Positions 45,061-54,671 are shown, counted from the first letter of the stretch. The stretch is DNA of 64,000 nt from Bacteroidales bacterium (GCA_017630215.1 JAGBVR010000001.1:159640-223639); one strand, 5' to 3'. Notes: generated by a model from the sequence alone, not told the origin. Numbers and translations are program-made.

Positions 45061-46101
45061 ATGAGAATTCTCTTGGCTATTATCATTACACTATATACTT
45101 TACCTGCCATGGCCCAGAAGGTCACGGTAGGTAAAGTTCTTGAGAGAACAATCAAGGACAAGAAGGAAAGCAGTGCCTTGAAAATTATAGAATCATGGCG
45201 TCAGTATATAGATAGCCACGGCAAGGCACGGGAAAGTACTGCGGATATGTGGATTAATCGTGACACAACTAAGTTTCTCGCTAGTTATAATGGAGAGGTA
45301 GAGAAAAATTATGACCATGAAATATTCCGCTTAGACTCCTATGCGAGCGGGGAATATGGATTCTCGGTAAAAGCTACCTACCGAGGAAGGGTTTCCCGCA
45401 AGACATATGGTCTCAGAAGTATAAATTACCATATGTATGCTTTAGAAACCGAGGATGGTATCAGATTCATGACACCATTGGACTATGGAGTTTATAAGAA
45501 TGAGATTATCAAAAAGACAGGCGCTCTAATAGACTTTTACTATCCTCGGGATTTAAAGGTTACAGATAATGAAATACAGGAATGTACTGATTTTATTGAC
45601 ATGTTGGTTTCTACATTCGAGCTGAAAAATCTCAATAAAATTAATTACATCGTATCTGAAAACCATGCTTCCTCATGTCTTATTGCAGGAATTATGATGC
45701 AGGACGATAAACGGACCTCCGGCATCAATGCGGAGTTCGTTTATCCCAACACGATATTAGCTGGCAGGGTATGTCACAGACATGAATTGGCTCATGCAGT
45801 TTTCTATCAGCATTATCCTGATGCCCACAGGCTGATTCATGAGGGCTTGGCAACGTATCTTGATACAGATGCTGCTGGAAAATATAATTTGGATGGTCAG
45901 ATGGACAAAGTACAAAAGATCAAAGATGCCAGAGATTTAAGTGCTCTACTTCAGACCGACACAAAGTTATATTATTCAATAGCCAGACATATCATAAAGA
46001 CAACATTTGAGAAGGAGGGCTACAACGCGATATTGAATCTGCTAAAACTGAAGACCGATAATGAGGTTTATGAGTTGTTTATTAAATTTTTCAATTTATG
46101 A
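45061..46101 (+). CDS. Secreted putative gluzincin-type metallopeptidase
   Basis: 346 residues with a signal peptide (cleavage near AMAQ, 16-19). The C-terminal half has HELAHAVFYQH (about 240-250) and, 20 residues on, HEGLATYLD, i.e. HExxH plus a downstream Glu as in gluzincins. No known family is recognised; the N-terminal 150 residues are of mixed beta character. It is divergent from the transporter array and is followed by a 36-codon gene with an overlapping ATGA. Confidence 0.7.
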   Translation: MRILLAIIITLYTLPAMAQKVTVGKVLERTIKDKKESSALKIIESWRQYIDSHGKARESTADMWINRDTTKFLASYNGEVEKNYDHEIFRLDSYASGEYGFSVKATYRGRVSRKTYGLRSINYHMYALETEDGIRFMTPLDYGVYKNEIIKKTGALIDFYYPRDLKVTDNEIQECTDFIDMLVSTFELKNLNKINYIVSENHASSCLIAGIMMQDDKRTSGINAEFVYPNTILAGRVCHRHELAHAVFYQHYPDAHRLIHEGLATYLDTDAAGKYNLDGQMDKVQKIKDARDLSALLQTDTKLYYSIARHIIKTTFEKEGYNAILNLLKLKTDNEVYELFIKFFNL

Positions 46102-46208
46102 ATATGAGACGACTTCTTACAATATTATCAATGATATTGACGACAAGCTCTCTGTTTGCTACAATCCTCGGCACTTGTGTCGGGGATTCGTTTTGTAAGG
46201 TGAAATAG
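46098..46208 (+). CDS. 36-residue secreted or membrane peptide, translationally coupled
   Basis: The ATG overlaps the stop of the preceding gene (ATGA), so translation is coupled. The peptide is MNMRRLLTILSMILTTSSLF followed by ATILGTCVGDSFCKVK: a signal-like hydrophobic N-terminus and a short tail with two Cys. It ends 6 bases before the hairpin 46214-46239. Too short for homology; the coupling and the position inside the operon are the only support. Confidence 0.45.
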   Translation: MNMRRLLTILSMILTTSSLFATILGTCVGDSFCKVK

Positions 46209-46213
46209 AAAGA

Positions 46214-46239
46214 TGCCCTGCAATTCACATCGCAGGACA
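46214..46239 (+). terminator. Terminator hairpin repeating the one at 4242-4266
   Basis: TGCCCTGC faces GCAGGACA (one mismatch). The flanking AGAAAGA and CTATAA are shared with the hairpin downstream of the LytTR gene. A 14-codon frame (46262-46306) follows but lies upstream of the next promoter. Confidence 0.5.
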
Positions 46240-46337
46240 CCTATAACCTAAAACTTAACCTATGAAAAAACTATTCAAGTTCTGTAACAGCAAAACCCGT
46301 ACCTAATCCTTTGAACGAACTTTCAAAGAAAATCCTT

Positions 46338-46345
46338 TATCTTTG
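46338..46345 (+). promoter_or_regulatory. -7 box that fixes the start of the FecI-like gene
   Basis: TATCTTTG is a perfect -7 match. Because it lies inside the longest open frame (ATG-like start at 46311), the real start must be downstream, at the ATG 46368. Confidence 0.6.
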
Positions 46346-46367
46346 TGACTCTAATAAGATAGAGAGC

Positions 46368-46886
46368 ATGCCACAGCCAGACAATAACATAAACTTCGAC
46401 GACCTGTTCCGCTACAACTACAGGCCTCTCTGTCTATATGCTCTGCATTATCTTCAGGATGTTGATCTTTCAGAGGATATCGTTCAGGAAAGCTATGCCG
46501 CACTCTGGGAGAAACTCCAGGAAGGTACACACGTACTGAACCGCAAGTCCTATCTATATATGATGGTGCGAAACCGTTGTCTGGACCATCTTCGTAAGAA
46601 AGGCATTCCTACTGAATCCCTAAAACCATACGACACCTACGGAATCATTGACGATGACGACGCGCAGGAGCGATCACAGACTGAGGCCAAGCTCTGGACT
46701 GCGATAGACTCCCTTCCCGAAAAATGCCGCGAGGTATTCATCATGAGTAAGCGTGACGGACTCAAGTATGAGGAGATTGCCGAGGAGCTGAATCTGTCCG
46801 TCAATACGGTAAGGAACCAGATCAGCAAGGCCTTGAAAGTCCTGAAAGAAGGTGTCCACAAACTTTATACATTCTTTTTCGCATAA
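46368..46886 (+). CDS. FecI-type ECF sigma factor
   Basis: 172 residues from the ATG at 46368. Region 2 (about 8-75, 'LSEDIVQESYAALWEKL' and 'YMMVRNRCLDHLRKK') and region 4 (about 110-165, 'CREVFIMSKRDGLKYEEIAEELNLSVNTVRNQISKAL') are complete. It is followed after 75 bases by a FecR-like anti-sigma factor and a TonB receptor with an STN domain, the standard cell-surface signalling order. Confidence 0.92.
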   Translation: MPQPDNNINFDDLFRYNYRPLCLYALHYLQDVDLSEDIVQESYAALWEKLQEGTHVLNRKSYLYMMVRNRCLDHLRKKGIPTESLKPYDTYGIIDDDDAQERSQTEAKLWTAIDSLPEKCREVFIMSKRDGLKYEEIAEELNLSVNTVRNQISKALKVLKEGVHKLYTFFFA

Positions 46887-46961
46887 TTTTTCAAATCATA
46901 TAGTACTTTTTCAAAACACTTCCGTCTTAATGTCGGATTAACGGAATCTTAGATCTTATTT

Positions 46962-47759
46962 ATGTCAGACTTTGAGGATAAACACCTGGACTTCGTCCTG
47001 AAACACTATCAGGAAGGCAAGTTCGACACTCAGAAAGCATTGCAGCGCTTCAATGAGGCCCACGGCATCGTCCGGAAGCTTCGCAGAAGAGTATTGCCTT
47101 GGGTGTCAGGCGTAGCAGCGGCAGCAGCTGCAGTTATCCTTTGTGTGTTCCTCTTCCGTGACAATGGCCAGCAGATCCAGCTCATGGCAGATGCCCAGGT
47201 GCAGGAGTTTGTCCTTCCTGACGGCACTGAGGTAACTCTTGCTCCAGGATCCAAACTCACCTACAGCGAGACGTCCCCTCGAAACACAGCGCTTGAAGGA
47301 AAGGCTTACTTTGAGGTTGCACGTGACGAGGCCGTGCCGTTTGAAATCACTTCGGACGGTGCATTCGTAAGAGTGCTCGGAACAAAGTTCATGGTCGATG
47401 CAGGTTCATCTGTCAAGGAAGTCTATGTGACAGAAGGCAAGGTGCTGTTTGCAAAGTCTTCAGATGCTGAAGGTGTGATCCTGACAAAGGACATGCAGGC
47501 GACTCTTTCGCCTGACGCCAATGTCCCTGTCGTATCAATGGAAGCCGACGTCAATTCCATTGCATGGCAACGCGGATCGTTCATCTTCGACAAGACACCT
47601 CTCAGAGAGGTGCTTGAGACTCTTTCCGAGCACTACAAGGTGTCGTTCGCGGCGACTGACCTTGACAAGCAGCTCAGCGGAGAGTTCTACGCAGAAGACC
47701 TTGACCTTATCATCAGCCTCATAGAATCTGCACTGGATGTTCACATCGTCAAGAGATAA
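46962..47759 (+). CDS. FecR-type anti-sigma factor
   Basis: 265 residues. Cytoplasmic N-terminus (1-42), one membrane helix (about 46-66), FecR domain (about 75-170, 'GTEVTLAPGSKLTYSE' and 'VTEGKVLFA') and a C-terminal DUF4974/STN-like module ('FDKTPLREVLETLSEHYKVSF'). It should hold the FecI-like sigma factor until the receptor reports bound ligand. Confidence 0.92.
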   Translation: MSDFEDKHLDFVLKHYQEGKFDTQKALQRFNEAHGIVRKLRRRVLPWVSGVAAAAAAVILCVFLFRDNGQQIQLMADAQVQEFVLPDGTEVTLAPGSKLTYSETSPRNTALEGKAYFEVARDEAVPFEITSDGAFVRVLGTKFMVDAGSSVKEVYVTEGKVLFAKSSDAEGVILTKDMQATLSPDANVPVVSMEADVNSIAWQRGSFIFDKTPLREVLETLSEHYKVSFAATDLDKQLSGEFYAEDLDLIISLIESALDVHIVKR

Positions 47760-47779
47760 GATTCCCAAACGACTTGACA

Positions 47780-50200
47780 ATGAAGCACGTACTATTATTA
47801 ATTACAGCAACTCTCGCTATGGCTTTCCTTGCCATAGCCCCTGCCTACGGACAGCAGAGCAGGACTCTCAAATCCGAGATGGAGGTCATCCACGAGTCAT
47901 TGGGTGTGAACTTCGTATATGACTCCGCCATCGAGATCAATGTGCCGTATTCGGGCAAGCCGATGAAGGATATCATCAAGGACAACAGGAAGGAGCATTC
48001 TGTCATTTTGCAAGAGTGCCTGAAGACTCTCTTCGCCGGCACAAACATCGAATACGAAATAATGAAGAAGTACATAGTCCTCACACAGGCAGACAAGAGG
48101 AAGAAGCCCAAGGACTATACCATCTTTATAGAGGAACAGAATGACAGTATCCCTGAATCTGTCATCACAGCGATGATTGACCCACAAAGGAACTCGACCC
48201 AGACAGGAATGAAGCGCATCGACACCAGAGCTCTGCATTCGGGATTTGCCCTATTCAGTACTCCTGACGTGATCAAGACTCTACAGATACAGCCTGGAGT
48301 CGCTGCAGGAACGGAACTCCTTTCCGGATTTTATGTGCATGGAGGTGACGGCAGTGATAATCTTTTTCTGCTGGACGGAGTCCCCATCTACCGGTCTAGC
48401 CATCTTCTCGGTTTGTTCTCTGCCTTCAACAGCGATGTCATTTCAAGCATGGATTTCTACAAAAGCGGATTTCCGGCAAGATATGGTTCTAAACTATCAT
48501 CTGTGGTCGACATCACCACAAGGGATGGAGACTTCAACGAATATCACGGCTTGTTTGCTGTCGGTCTGCTGGACGGACGTTTCCAGCTAGAGGGTCCGAT
48601 AGTCAAAGGCAAGACATCGTTCAATTTCGGTCTCAGGCGCACATGGACGGAGACTGTAACACTGCCCTTGAACGCCTATCTCAACAAGACAAACGCTCCG
48701 GATAAAAGCAATTTCAGGTATGCCTTTACCGACCTGAATGCGAAGATCACCCATAAGTTCAGCAGCCGCAGCATCCTGTCCGCAAATTTCTACACGGGAA
48801 GCGACGTCTTGAAGTATCTTGACGATTTGCAGACAACATATGGAAACTTGAATGACGGACTCAGGCAGAGAAGGGAAGTCCTTGATCTGGGGCTGAGGTG
48901 GGGCAATACCGTCGGATCGCTGAACTGGAATTATGAGGTCAGCGATAACCTTTCCATGTCCAATAAGCTGTACTACAGTGGCTCGTCCTCCACTTTCGGC
49001 TTTAAGGAAGAGAACGTAGAGGATGAAGGATATGAAATGTCAGGCATCACATACGATAACGATGTGCATACGGTCGGTCTCAAATCCGACCTCTTCCACA
49101 GGCTCACTCCAAAGCAGACGCTCAGATATGGAGGTGCGGTACAGCTCCATTATTATAGGCCTGCATATCTGAGTCATTTCGAGGAAAGAAACGGAAATCA
49201 ATCATTCGAATATAATCCCCATGCGGATTCGTTGAAATACAATACGCTCGAGGCGTCCATATATGGTGAAGATGAAATCATGGTCAGTGATGCCTTCTCG
49301 GTAAATGCAGGATTGCGATATACGCTTTATCATTCATCCGGCAAGGCCTGGCATTCGCTGGAACCACGTCTTGCAATGAAGTACTCTTTCAATGAGCATA
49401 TTACCGCAAAGGCCTCCTATACAGAGATGAGTCAGCCTTCGCATCTGATTTCGTCGCTGTATCTCGATCTGCCGACCAACATGTGGCTTCCCTCGACGGA
49501 AAGGATCCGTCCGTCCCGCTCAAGGGAGGTGGCTGCCGGATTGTATTCGGACATATCTCCGACTATCCATATAAATCTTGAAGGATGGTATAAGCACATG
49601 TACAATCTGATCGAATATGCCGGACCATATACAATCTTCCCTCCACTGTCAGATTGGGAAAGAGGATTCAAATCCGGACAAGGCAGATCATGGGGAGCGG
49701 AATTTGACTTTGGATATGACAATGGCAAGACGCAAGTCAACGTCTATTATACTCTTTCGTGGTCACAAAGGAAATTCGACGATTTCTACAGAGGCTGGTA
49801 CAATGACAGGAACGACAACCGCCATAAGATTACGCTCATGGCAAGGCACAAGTTCAGCAAGCGGTTCGAGCTGTACGGAGCATGGAATTACCATAGCGGA
49901 AACAGGGTGACCTTGTCTTCTCACCAGACTCCGGACGGAACCCATATCTACCTGGAGCCGAATAATGTCAAGCTGCCGGATTATCACAGGCTCGATGTGG
50001 GAATGAATTTCGTTAAGAATACCAAGAGAGGCAATACGGCCATCTGGAACCTCAGCATCTATAATGCGTATTGCCGCACCAATCCTATTATGGCCATGGA
50101 AGAAGATAAGTATCTGGGAGATAAGGTCGTGGCGCAGTATGGAGCCGCTATGGGAATCATACCGATAGTTCCGACATTCAGTTATACCCTCAAATTCTAA
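47780..50200 (+). CDS. TonB-dependent receptor with N-terminal STN signalling domain
   Basis: 806 residues from the ATG at 47780; a TTG 6 bases upstream is possible. Signal peptide to about residue 24, STN domain (about 30-105, 'VNFVYDSAIEINVPY'), a short linker instead of the usual carboxypeptidase-like domain, plug (about 140-260, 'GFYVHGGDGSDNLFLLDGVPIY') and a 22-strand barrel ending in SYTLKF. The STN domain is the part that touches FecR in the periplasm. The following DUF4249 lipoprotein is a common partner. The substrate cannot be read from the sequence. Confidence 0.92.
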   Translation: MKHVLLLITATLAMAFLAIAPAYGQQSRTLKSEMEVIHESLGVNFVYDSAIEINVPYSGKPMKDIIKDNRKEHSVILQECLKTLFAGTNIEYEIMKKYIVLTQADKRKKPKDYTIFIEEQNDSIPESVITAMIDPQRNSTQTGMKRIDTRALHSGFALFSTPDVIKTLQIQPGVAAGTELLSGFYVHGGDGSDNLFLLDGVPIYRSSHLLGLFSAFNSDVISSMDFYKSGFPARYGSKLSSVVDITTRDGDFNEYHGLFAVGLLDGRFQLEGPIVKGKTSFNFGLRRTWTETVTLPLNAYLNKTNAPDKSNFRYAFTDLNAKITHKFSSRSILSANFYTGSDVLKYLDDLQTTYGNLNDGLRQRREVLDLGLRWGNTVGSLNWNYEVSDNLSMSNKLYYSGSSSTFGFKEENVEDEGYEMSGITYDNDVHTVGLKSDLFHRLTPKQTLRYGGAVQLHYYRPAYLSHFEERNGNQSFEYNPHADSLKYNTLEASIYGEDEIMVSDAFSVNAGLRYTLYHSSGKAWHSLEPRLAMKYSFNEHITAKASYTEMSQPSHLISSLYLDLPTNMWLPSTERIRPSRSREVAAGLYSDISPTIHINLEGWYKHMYNLIEYAGPYTIFPPLSDWERGFKSGQGRSWGAEFDFGYDNGKTQVNVYYTLSWSQRKFDDFYRGWYNDRNDNRHKITLMARHKFSKRFELYGAWNYHSGNRVTLSSHQTPDGTHIYLEPNNVKLPDYHRLDVGMNFVKNTKRGNTAIWNLSIYNAYCRTNPIMAMEEDKYLGDKVVAQYGAAMGIIPIVPTFSYTLKF

Positions 50201-50206
50201 GTGAAG

Positions 50207-51226
50207 ATGAAGAAGAATATATATCTGCTCATAGTGGTGGCATTGGGAACATTGGCTTCATGTGTCACTCCGTTCGATCCGGGGTATGATGAAACTCCGG
50301 TGATCTATGTGGAAGCGTTTCCCGGTGCATCTGCTGATTACATCGCCCTCAAAATCGTCCCTGCCTATTCCAGGTCCAATTCTGCAGCGGTCATCCCGTT
50401 CTATCCGGAAATCATTTTCGAAGTCAACGGCAACTCCGTTCCGACAGAATGTGTTGACAGTCATGAAGGACTGTATATGGTGCACCATAGCTCACAACCG
50501 GGCGACTTCATGACCATCTCGGTCCGCAGCGAAGGTTTCAAGAGCGCTTATGCGGAAACGGAAATTCCTTCCGTCAACCTCAGTAAGCGCATAGACTACA
50601 GAAAGGTTCGGAGTGGGGTGGATTCATACGACAACGTTCTTTATATAACATTGTCTGATATAGATGATCGGTATGCGTATGGACTGCAGCTGTATAATGA
50701 AACCATATACAGATATCCCTCGGAGCCTGAAATCAATGTGTATCGATATGCTGGAAACCTTTATCCCCTTGCTTTAGATATGCTGGAACTGGCTCCGGTC
50801 TCTCTCGAGGCGGTGGATATCGAATTGTTTGGCGACTATCTCTGGGCATGGGAAGGCGGACAGCTGAAGAATGCGGAAAATACAATTGCCATTCAGCCTC
50901 AGACCTACGGCTATGCCGACCTTGACTCATATAGTTCCTTCTTTGTGCAGGAAGGCCGGACCATGCGTTATGACGAATATGGGAATGAACTAGGTATTGT
51001 AGACTATGTTTCCCGCAACAAGATGATATTCTATATCATGTCGCAGGAGTTTTATAATTACAAGGTCGCCGCGCAATATCGGACCGATTATGATGGCTTT
51101 CTGAGCATTGTGGCTCCTGCGAATTACTGCTACTCGAACATCGACAACGGATATGGCGTATTCGCCGGAATCTGCATTGTAGAGTCCGAATGGATAACAA
51201 AGGAATTTATAGAAAACAACAGATAG
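50207..51226 (+). CDS. DUF4249 lipoprotein
   Basis: 339 residues from the ATG at 50207 (a GTG 6 bases earlier is possible). Lipobox 'LGTLASC' with Cys19, then 'VTPFDPGYDETPVIYVEAFPG', the usual DUF4249 opening. These lipoproteins accompany TonB receptors in Bacteroidota and are thought to sit on the outer membrane. Six bases after the receptor gene. Confidence 0.85.
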   Translation: MKKNIYLLIVVALGTLASCVTPFDPGYDETPVIYVEAFPGASADYIALKIVPAYSRSNSAAVIPFYPEIIFEVNGNSVPTECVDSHEGLYMVHHSSQPGDFMTISVRSEGFKSAYAETEIPSVNLSKRIDYRKVRSGVDSYDNVLYITLSDIDDRYAYGLQLYNETIYRYPSEPEINVYRYAGNLYPLALDMLELAPVSLEAVDIELFGDYLWAWEGGQLKNAENTIAIQPQTYGYADLDSYSSFFVQEGRTMRYDEYGNELGIVDYVSRNKMIFYIMSQEFYNYKVAAQYRTDYDGFLSIVAPANYCYSNIDNGYGVFAGICIVESEWITKEFIENNR

Positions 51227-51228
51227 TG

Positions 51229-52113
51229 ATGAAAAGATATATATACGCTGCATTGGCTGTATTGCTGATGCTTTCCGGATGTGAATATCATCCTTATTAC
51301 GACGGACAGGTCATGCGTGTCTACCAGAGCAGGTATGGTCTGATAGAGGGGAGTGGGGTTCATCTTAATGTTCCGATTGCCGACAGGCATCCATATGAAC
51401 TGGAAATCTATGGAGGTAAAGGAAAGAACCACAAGGTGACTGTCTCTGATCCGGATGTGCTGAGCTACAGATATAAGGAAGCATCGGTAGAGACCTTTCT
51501 CGGACAGGATATCGTTCCTGCGACATTGACCCTTGATCCGCACCGCCTTGGAGATGCTACGGTTGAGATAACAGATGAAGACACAGGAGAGACGATACTA
51601 TTGGAGCTCCACGTTGTGAATGTGTTCAACATGGTGGAAGTGTCTGATTCTCAGAATAGTCTTGAACTGGGGATTGTCCTTGCATTCGGATATCCGACAG
51701 CGTCAGAGGACATAAGGATATGCAGACGGGATGAGGAAGGCGCCGGGCTTGAATATCTCATGGACGCAAAGTGCAGGTTCTATGAAAGTGAGGCCGGTCT
51801 GGAGATGGAACTTGTCTACCTCGCCGATGAGAACGGACAGCCTTGTGTCCATGGAACCGAAATCACGAAGATATTTGTTGTGGAGTTCGCTGACGGATAT
51901 TCATACGGTGGACCTGCCTATCTTTTGCGTATCATGAATCTCGACTACTTAAGTCTGCAGACCAGGGCAGTCAAGGATTATATGGAGGAAACCGAATATG
52001 ACTCGGAATTCAGATTCATTGATGTGACTGAAAATGAGCGACCAGATATGGAATCTCCGGATACGAAGATATTCTTTGCGAAGAGTGCCAAGCTCATGCC
52101 ATGGCTCGAATAA
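51229..52113 (+). CDS. Lipoprotein of unknown function in the receptor operon
   Basis: 294 residues from the ATG at 51229, two bases after the DUF4249 gene stop. Lipobox 'LLMLSGC' gives a mature Cys near 18. The rest is beta-rich and acidic, with no recognised domain ('ATVEITDEDTGETILLELHVVNVFN' looks Ig-like). Position suggests a ligand-binding or accessory role for the receptor. Confidence 0.8.
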   Translation: MKRYIYAALAVLLMLSGCEYHPYYDGQVMRVYQSRYGLIEGSGVHLNVPIADRHPYELEIYGGKGKNHKVTVSDPDVLSYRYKEASVETFLGQDIVPATLTLDPHRLGDATVEITDEDTGETILLELHVVNVFNMVEVSDSQNSLELGIVLAFGYPTASEDIRICRRDEEGAGLEYLMDAKCRFYESEAGLEMELVYLADENGQPCVHGTEITKIFVVEFADGYSYGGPAYLLRIMNLDYLSLQTRAVKDYMEETEYDSEFRFIDVTENERPDMESPDTKIFFAKSAKLMPWLE

Positions 52114-52134
52114 TAACCTCAAAATCAGATAGAT

Positions 52135-52698
52135 ATGAAACGAATTCTTACAACATTATTTATGGCATGTAACTTTTTTGCCATAACATCCTGCCTGGAT
52201 AATAAGGTAGAAGAAGAACAGAAGGTGGACTTTGGAGAAGTGGGACCACACCTCGAACTGGATTATGTCAACGGAGAATTCGTCCCCAAGACCGCCCCTG
52301 TAGAACAAGCGGCATTCAATGCCTTTTTCCAAGGTACATGGACTTTGGAAATGATAAAGTATGTCTCAAGATCCGGCAAACTTACTGACGTGGAGATGCC
52401 GATAGGTGTTTCTTATCCTTGCTTCGGTGTCAAGGAAGGGGATAAACTCCGTGAATATTTCTATGACAATGTGACCCTCGAAACTACGTATAAGGATGGC
52501 AGTTATCTGTACAATCCCGAGACAGGAGTTCTGGAGTTTGTTGATGTCGTGGAGACTCATCCCAAATTCAGAGTGGTAACCCTCAAGGAAAGTGAGATGA
52601 CAGGTACCTTCAAATCTACGGACAACAATTATGATCAGGCTGTACTGACACTATATGTATACAGACGCCTTTCACCATTGGAAGAACCACATATGTAA
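52135..52698 (+). CDS. Small lipoprotein, lipocalin-like C-terminus
   Basis: 187 residues, lipobox 'FAITSC' (Cys near 20). The segment 'FQGTWTLEMIKYVSRSG..' and the end 'AVLTLYVYRRL' resemble lipocalin-like Bacteroidota lipoproteins. Last gene of the FecI operon, before the terminator 52762-52792. Confidence 0.78.
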   Translation: MKRILTTLFMACNFFAITSCLDNKVEEEQKVDFGEVGPHLELDYVNGEFVPKTAPVEQAAFNAFFQGTWTLEMIKYVSRSGKLTDVEMPIGVSYPCFGVKEGDKLREYFYDNVTLETTYKDGSYLYNPETGVLEFVDVVETHPKFRVVTLKESEMTGTFKSTDNNYDQAVLTLYVYRRLSPLEEPHM

Positions 52699-52761
52699 TA
52701 CAAACAGAACGAAGTTTATTGTGTTCGATTTCAAGAACTGATAATAATGTAAACTATACAT

Positions 52762-52792
52762 AAAAGCCTGATACATCAAATGTCAGGCTTTT
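52762..52792 (+). terminator. Rho-independent terminator of the FecI-receptor operon
   Basis: AAAAGCCTGA pairs with TCAGGCTTTT around an 11-base loop, with the T-run in the stem. Confidence 0.75.
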
Positions 52793-52848
52793 CCGTATCT
52801 TCGCGGAAGTATTTTCAAATGGCTGTCGTTATATAGTCGGAAAACCAA

Positions 52849-53409
52849 TTGGCAGAGATAATCAACATAGAGGACATCGAACTGGCGAAGCTATGCGCCC
52901 GAGGGGACGAAAATGCCAGACATGAGCTGTATACAAGGTATGCAGCCTACCTCTTTGCGCTCTGTATCAGATATGTAGGCGACAGAGAACTGGCTCGGGA
53001 CCTGATGCACGATGCGATGATCAAGATCTTCGATACGGTTGGGAAGTACAAGCCGACAGGGTCTCTGAAATCATGGTGCGGAAGAGTCACGGTGAACATG
53101 GTGATCGATCATCTGCGTAAATCCAAACGGATGGATCTGCAGCCAATAGAACCAATGCAGGAAAAGATTCCTGAACCCGCGAATGAAGAGGTCGCAAAGG
53201 TTCCGAAGCAGGAACTGATGCGGATGGTAGGGGAGCTTCCGGAAACCAAGAGAGTGATTTTCAATCTCTTCTGTGTGGAAGGATATTCGCATAAGGATAT
53301 TGCAGAAATGCTGAACATAAAGGAGAAGACATCATCCTCGCTGCTGTTCAAGGCACGAGCCCAGCTGGCGGAAAATGTCAGGGATTATATAAGGAGAAAC
53401 GGATTATGA
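52849..53409 (+). CDS. ECF sigma factor, second in the window
   Basis: 186 residues, apparently from a TTG start at 52849; no ATG precedes region 2 in frame. A TATCTTCG -7-like box at 52796-52803 fits a start here. Region 2 ('YVGDRELARDLMHDAMIKIF') and region 4 ('GYSHKDIAEMLNIKEKTSSSLLFKA') are clear. It overlaps the next gene by 4 bases, and that gene supplies its anti-sigma domain. Confidence 0.88.
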   Translation: MAEIINIEDIELAKLCARGDENARHELYTRYAAYLFALCIRYVGDRELARDLMHDAMIKIFDTVGKYKPTGSLKSWCGRVTVNMVIDHLRKSKRMDLQPIEPMQEKIPEPANEEVAKVPKQELMRMVGELPETKRVIFNLFCVEGYSHKDIAEMLNIKEKTSSSLLFKARAQLAENVRDYIRRNGL

Positions 53410-54671
53410 TGGAAGACTGGACAGATATCATAGGTGAGGAACTCGAGAACATCGAGGAACCCCTTCCTGCTGATGACTGGAGCGTCCTTCAGCAGAAATA
53501 TGCAGCCGCTCAGAGGAAAAAGAGGGCTGCTGCGTTCGCGTGGGCCGGTGGCATCACGTCGGTTGCTGCTGCAGTCGCTCTTGTACTTCTGCTTGTCCGT
53601 CCTGACCCATCTTCATTCATTCCTGGCTCAACCGGGGGGCACAATGATCTTGTTGCTGAATCCCTACCGCCAATTGAGGAAGTTGTTCCTCTTGACTCAA
53701 GTCATGTAGAATCTCCAATCGATACAGCTCATTATGTGACTCCTTCTGTGCAGAAGAAGGTGTCTGTACCTGTAGATGTTGTAAAGAAGTCAGTTGATGA
53801 TGTCCTGATCGCTGAAAATAATACTGAAGAAATTACCACTGAAAACACAGAGGAAGTGTTTGATGTAATCCGAGATACCACTTCCTTGAAGGATAAGCTT
53901 CTTGCGGATGCTTCTACAACCCCAAAGAATGATCCTAAGGAAGAAGAGTATGCCCAGGCAACCGGTTCATTTGGCTTTGATGACTTCCCTGATGATGAGC
54001 CGAGACGCAAGAGACGTCCTATGTCGATAGGAATATCCGGATCTACATCAGATACTCCTGTCATGAAAGTGATGGGAGATCTCGCTCCTGAACCTTCAAT
54101 GGATCATGAGCCACCAAAAGAACCTGACGATTCTCTTGCAACAGAGACCCCGCAGCCAACAATGGCGATGATGAGAGCAAAGAGCGGCTACTCGGATTCT
54201 TATCAGCATGAAATTCCAGTATCCGTTGGCTTGTCTGCAAGAGTCTTTCTCACAGACAGACTCTCAATCAATACTGGCCTTAATTACACAAGATACAAAT
54301 CTCTCCGAACCAGATGGTTTGTGGACACCCATGACCAGCAGAAAGACTGGCAGTATGCGCATTATATCGGAGTGCCGGTCAGACTTGACTATAATGCAGT
54401 AAACAGGAAGCATTTCAATCTGTATTTCGGAGCCGGCCTCCAGATGGATAAATGTGTATATGCCACTGTCGGAGACGAGAGACTGCATGAGAAGCAGATC
54501 CTGTTTGGCCTGAATGGAGCAATGGGTCTACAGGTCAATATCGTGCCTATGGTAGGACTTTACTTCGAGCCGGAAGTGTCCTATGCATTAAACAAGGGGT
54601 CGATTGAGACATTCCGTTCTGACGAACCATTTGTCGTAACCGTTCGAGGAGGTCTGAGATTCAATTTCTAA
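53406..54671 (+). CDS. Anti-sigma/outer-membrane beta-barrel fusion protein
   Basis: 421 residues. N-terminus (1-40) cytoplasmic and acidic; membrane helix about 42-62; a long Pro/Glu/Asp/Ser/Thr-rich linker (about 65-240); and a C-terminal PorT-like beta-barrel (about 255-421) with alternating strands and terminal RFNF. The same chain would thus span the inner membrane, the periplasm and the outer membrane. This layout follows ECF sigma factors in other Bacteroidota, to my knowledge. It should report outer-membrane state to the sigma factor it overlaps. Confidence 0.85.
   Translation: MMEDWTDIIGEELENIEEPLPADDWSVLQQKYAAAQRKKRAAAFAWAGGITSVAAAVALVLLLVRPDPSSFIPGSTGGHNDLVAESLPPIEEVVPLDSSHVESPIDTAHYVTPSVQKKVSVPVDVVKKSVDDVLIAENNTEEITTENTEEVFDVIRDTTSLKDKLLADASTTPKNDPKEEEYAQATGSFGFDDFPDDEPRRKRRPMSIGISGSTSDTPVMKVMGDLAPEPSMDHEPPKEPDDSLATETPQPTMAMMRAKSGYSDSYQHEIPVSVGLSARVFLTDRLSINTGLNYTRYKSLRTRWFVDTHDQQKDWQYAHYIGVPVRLDYNAVNRKHFNLYFGAGLQMDKCVYATVGDERLHEKQILFGLNGAMGLQVNIVPMVGLYFEPEVSYALNKGSIETFRSDEPFVVTVRGGLRFNF

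Noticed and set aside
46262-46306. 14-codon frame MKKLFKFCNSKTRT
   Set aside because: Lies between a terminator and the next promoter's -7 box, so it is probably not transcribed; could be a leader if an earlier promoter is used.
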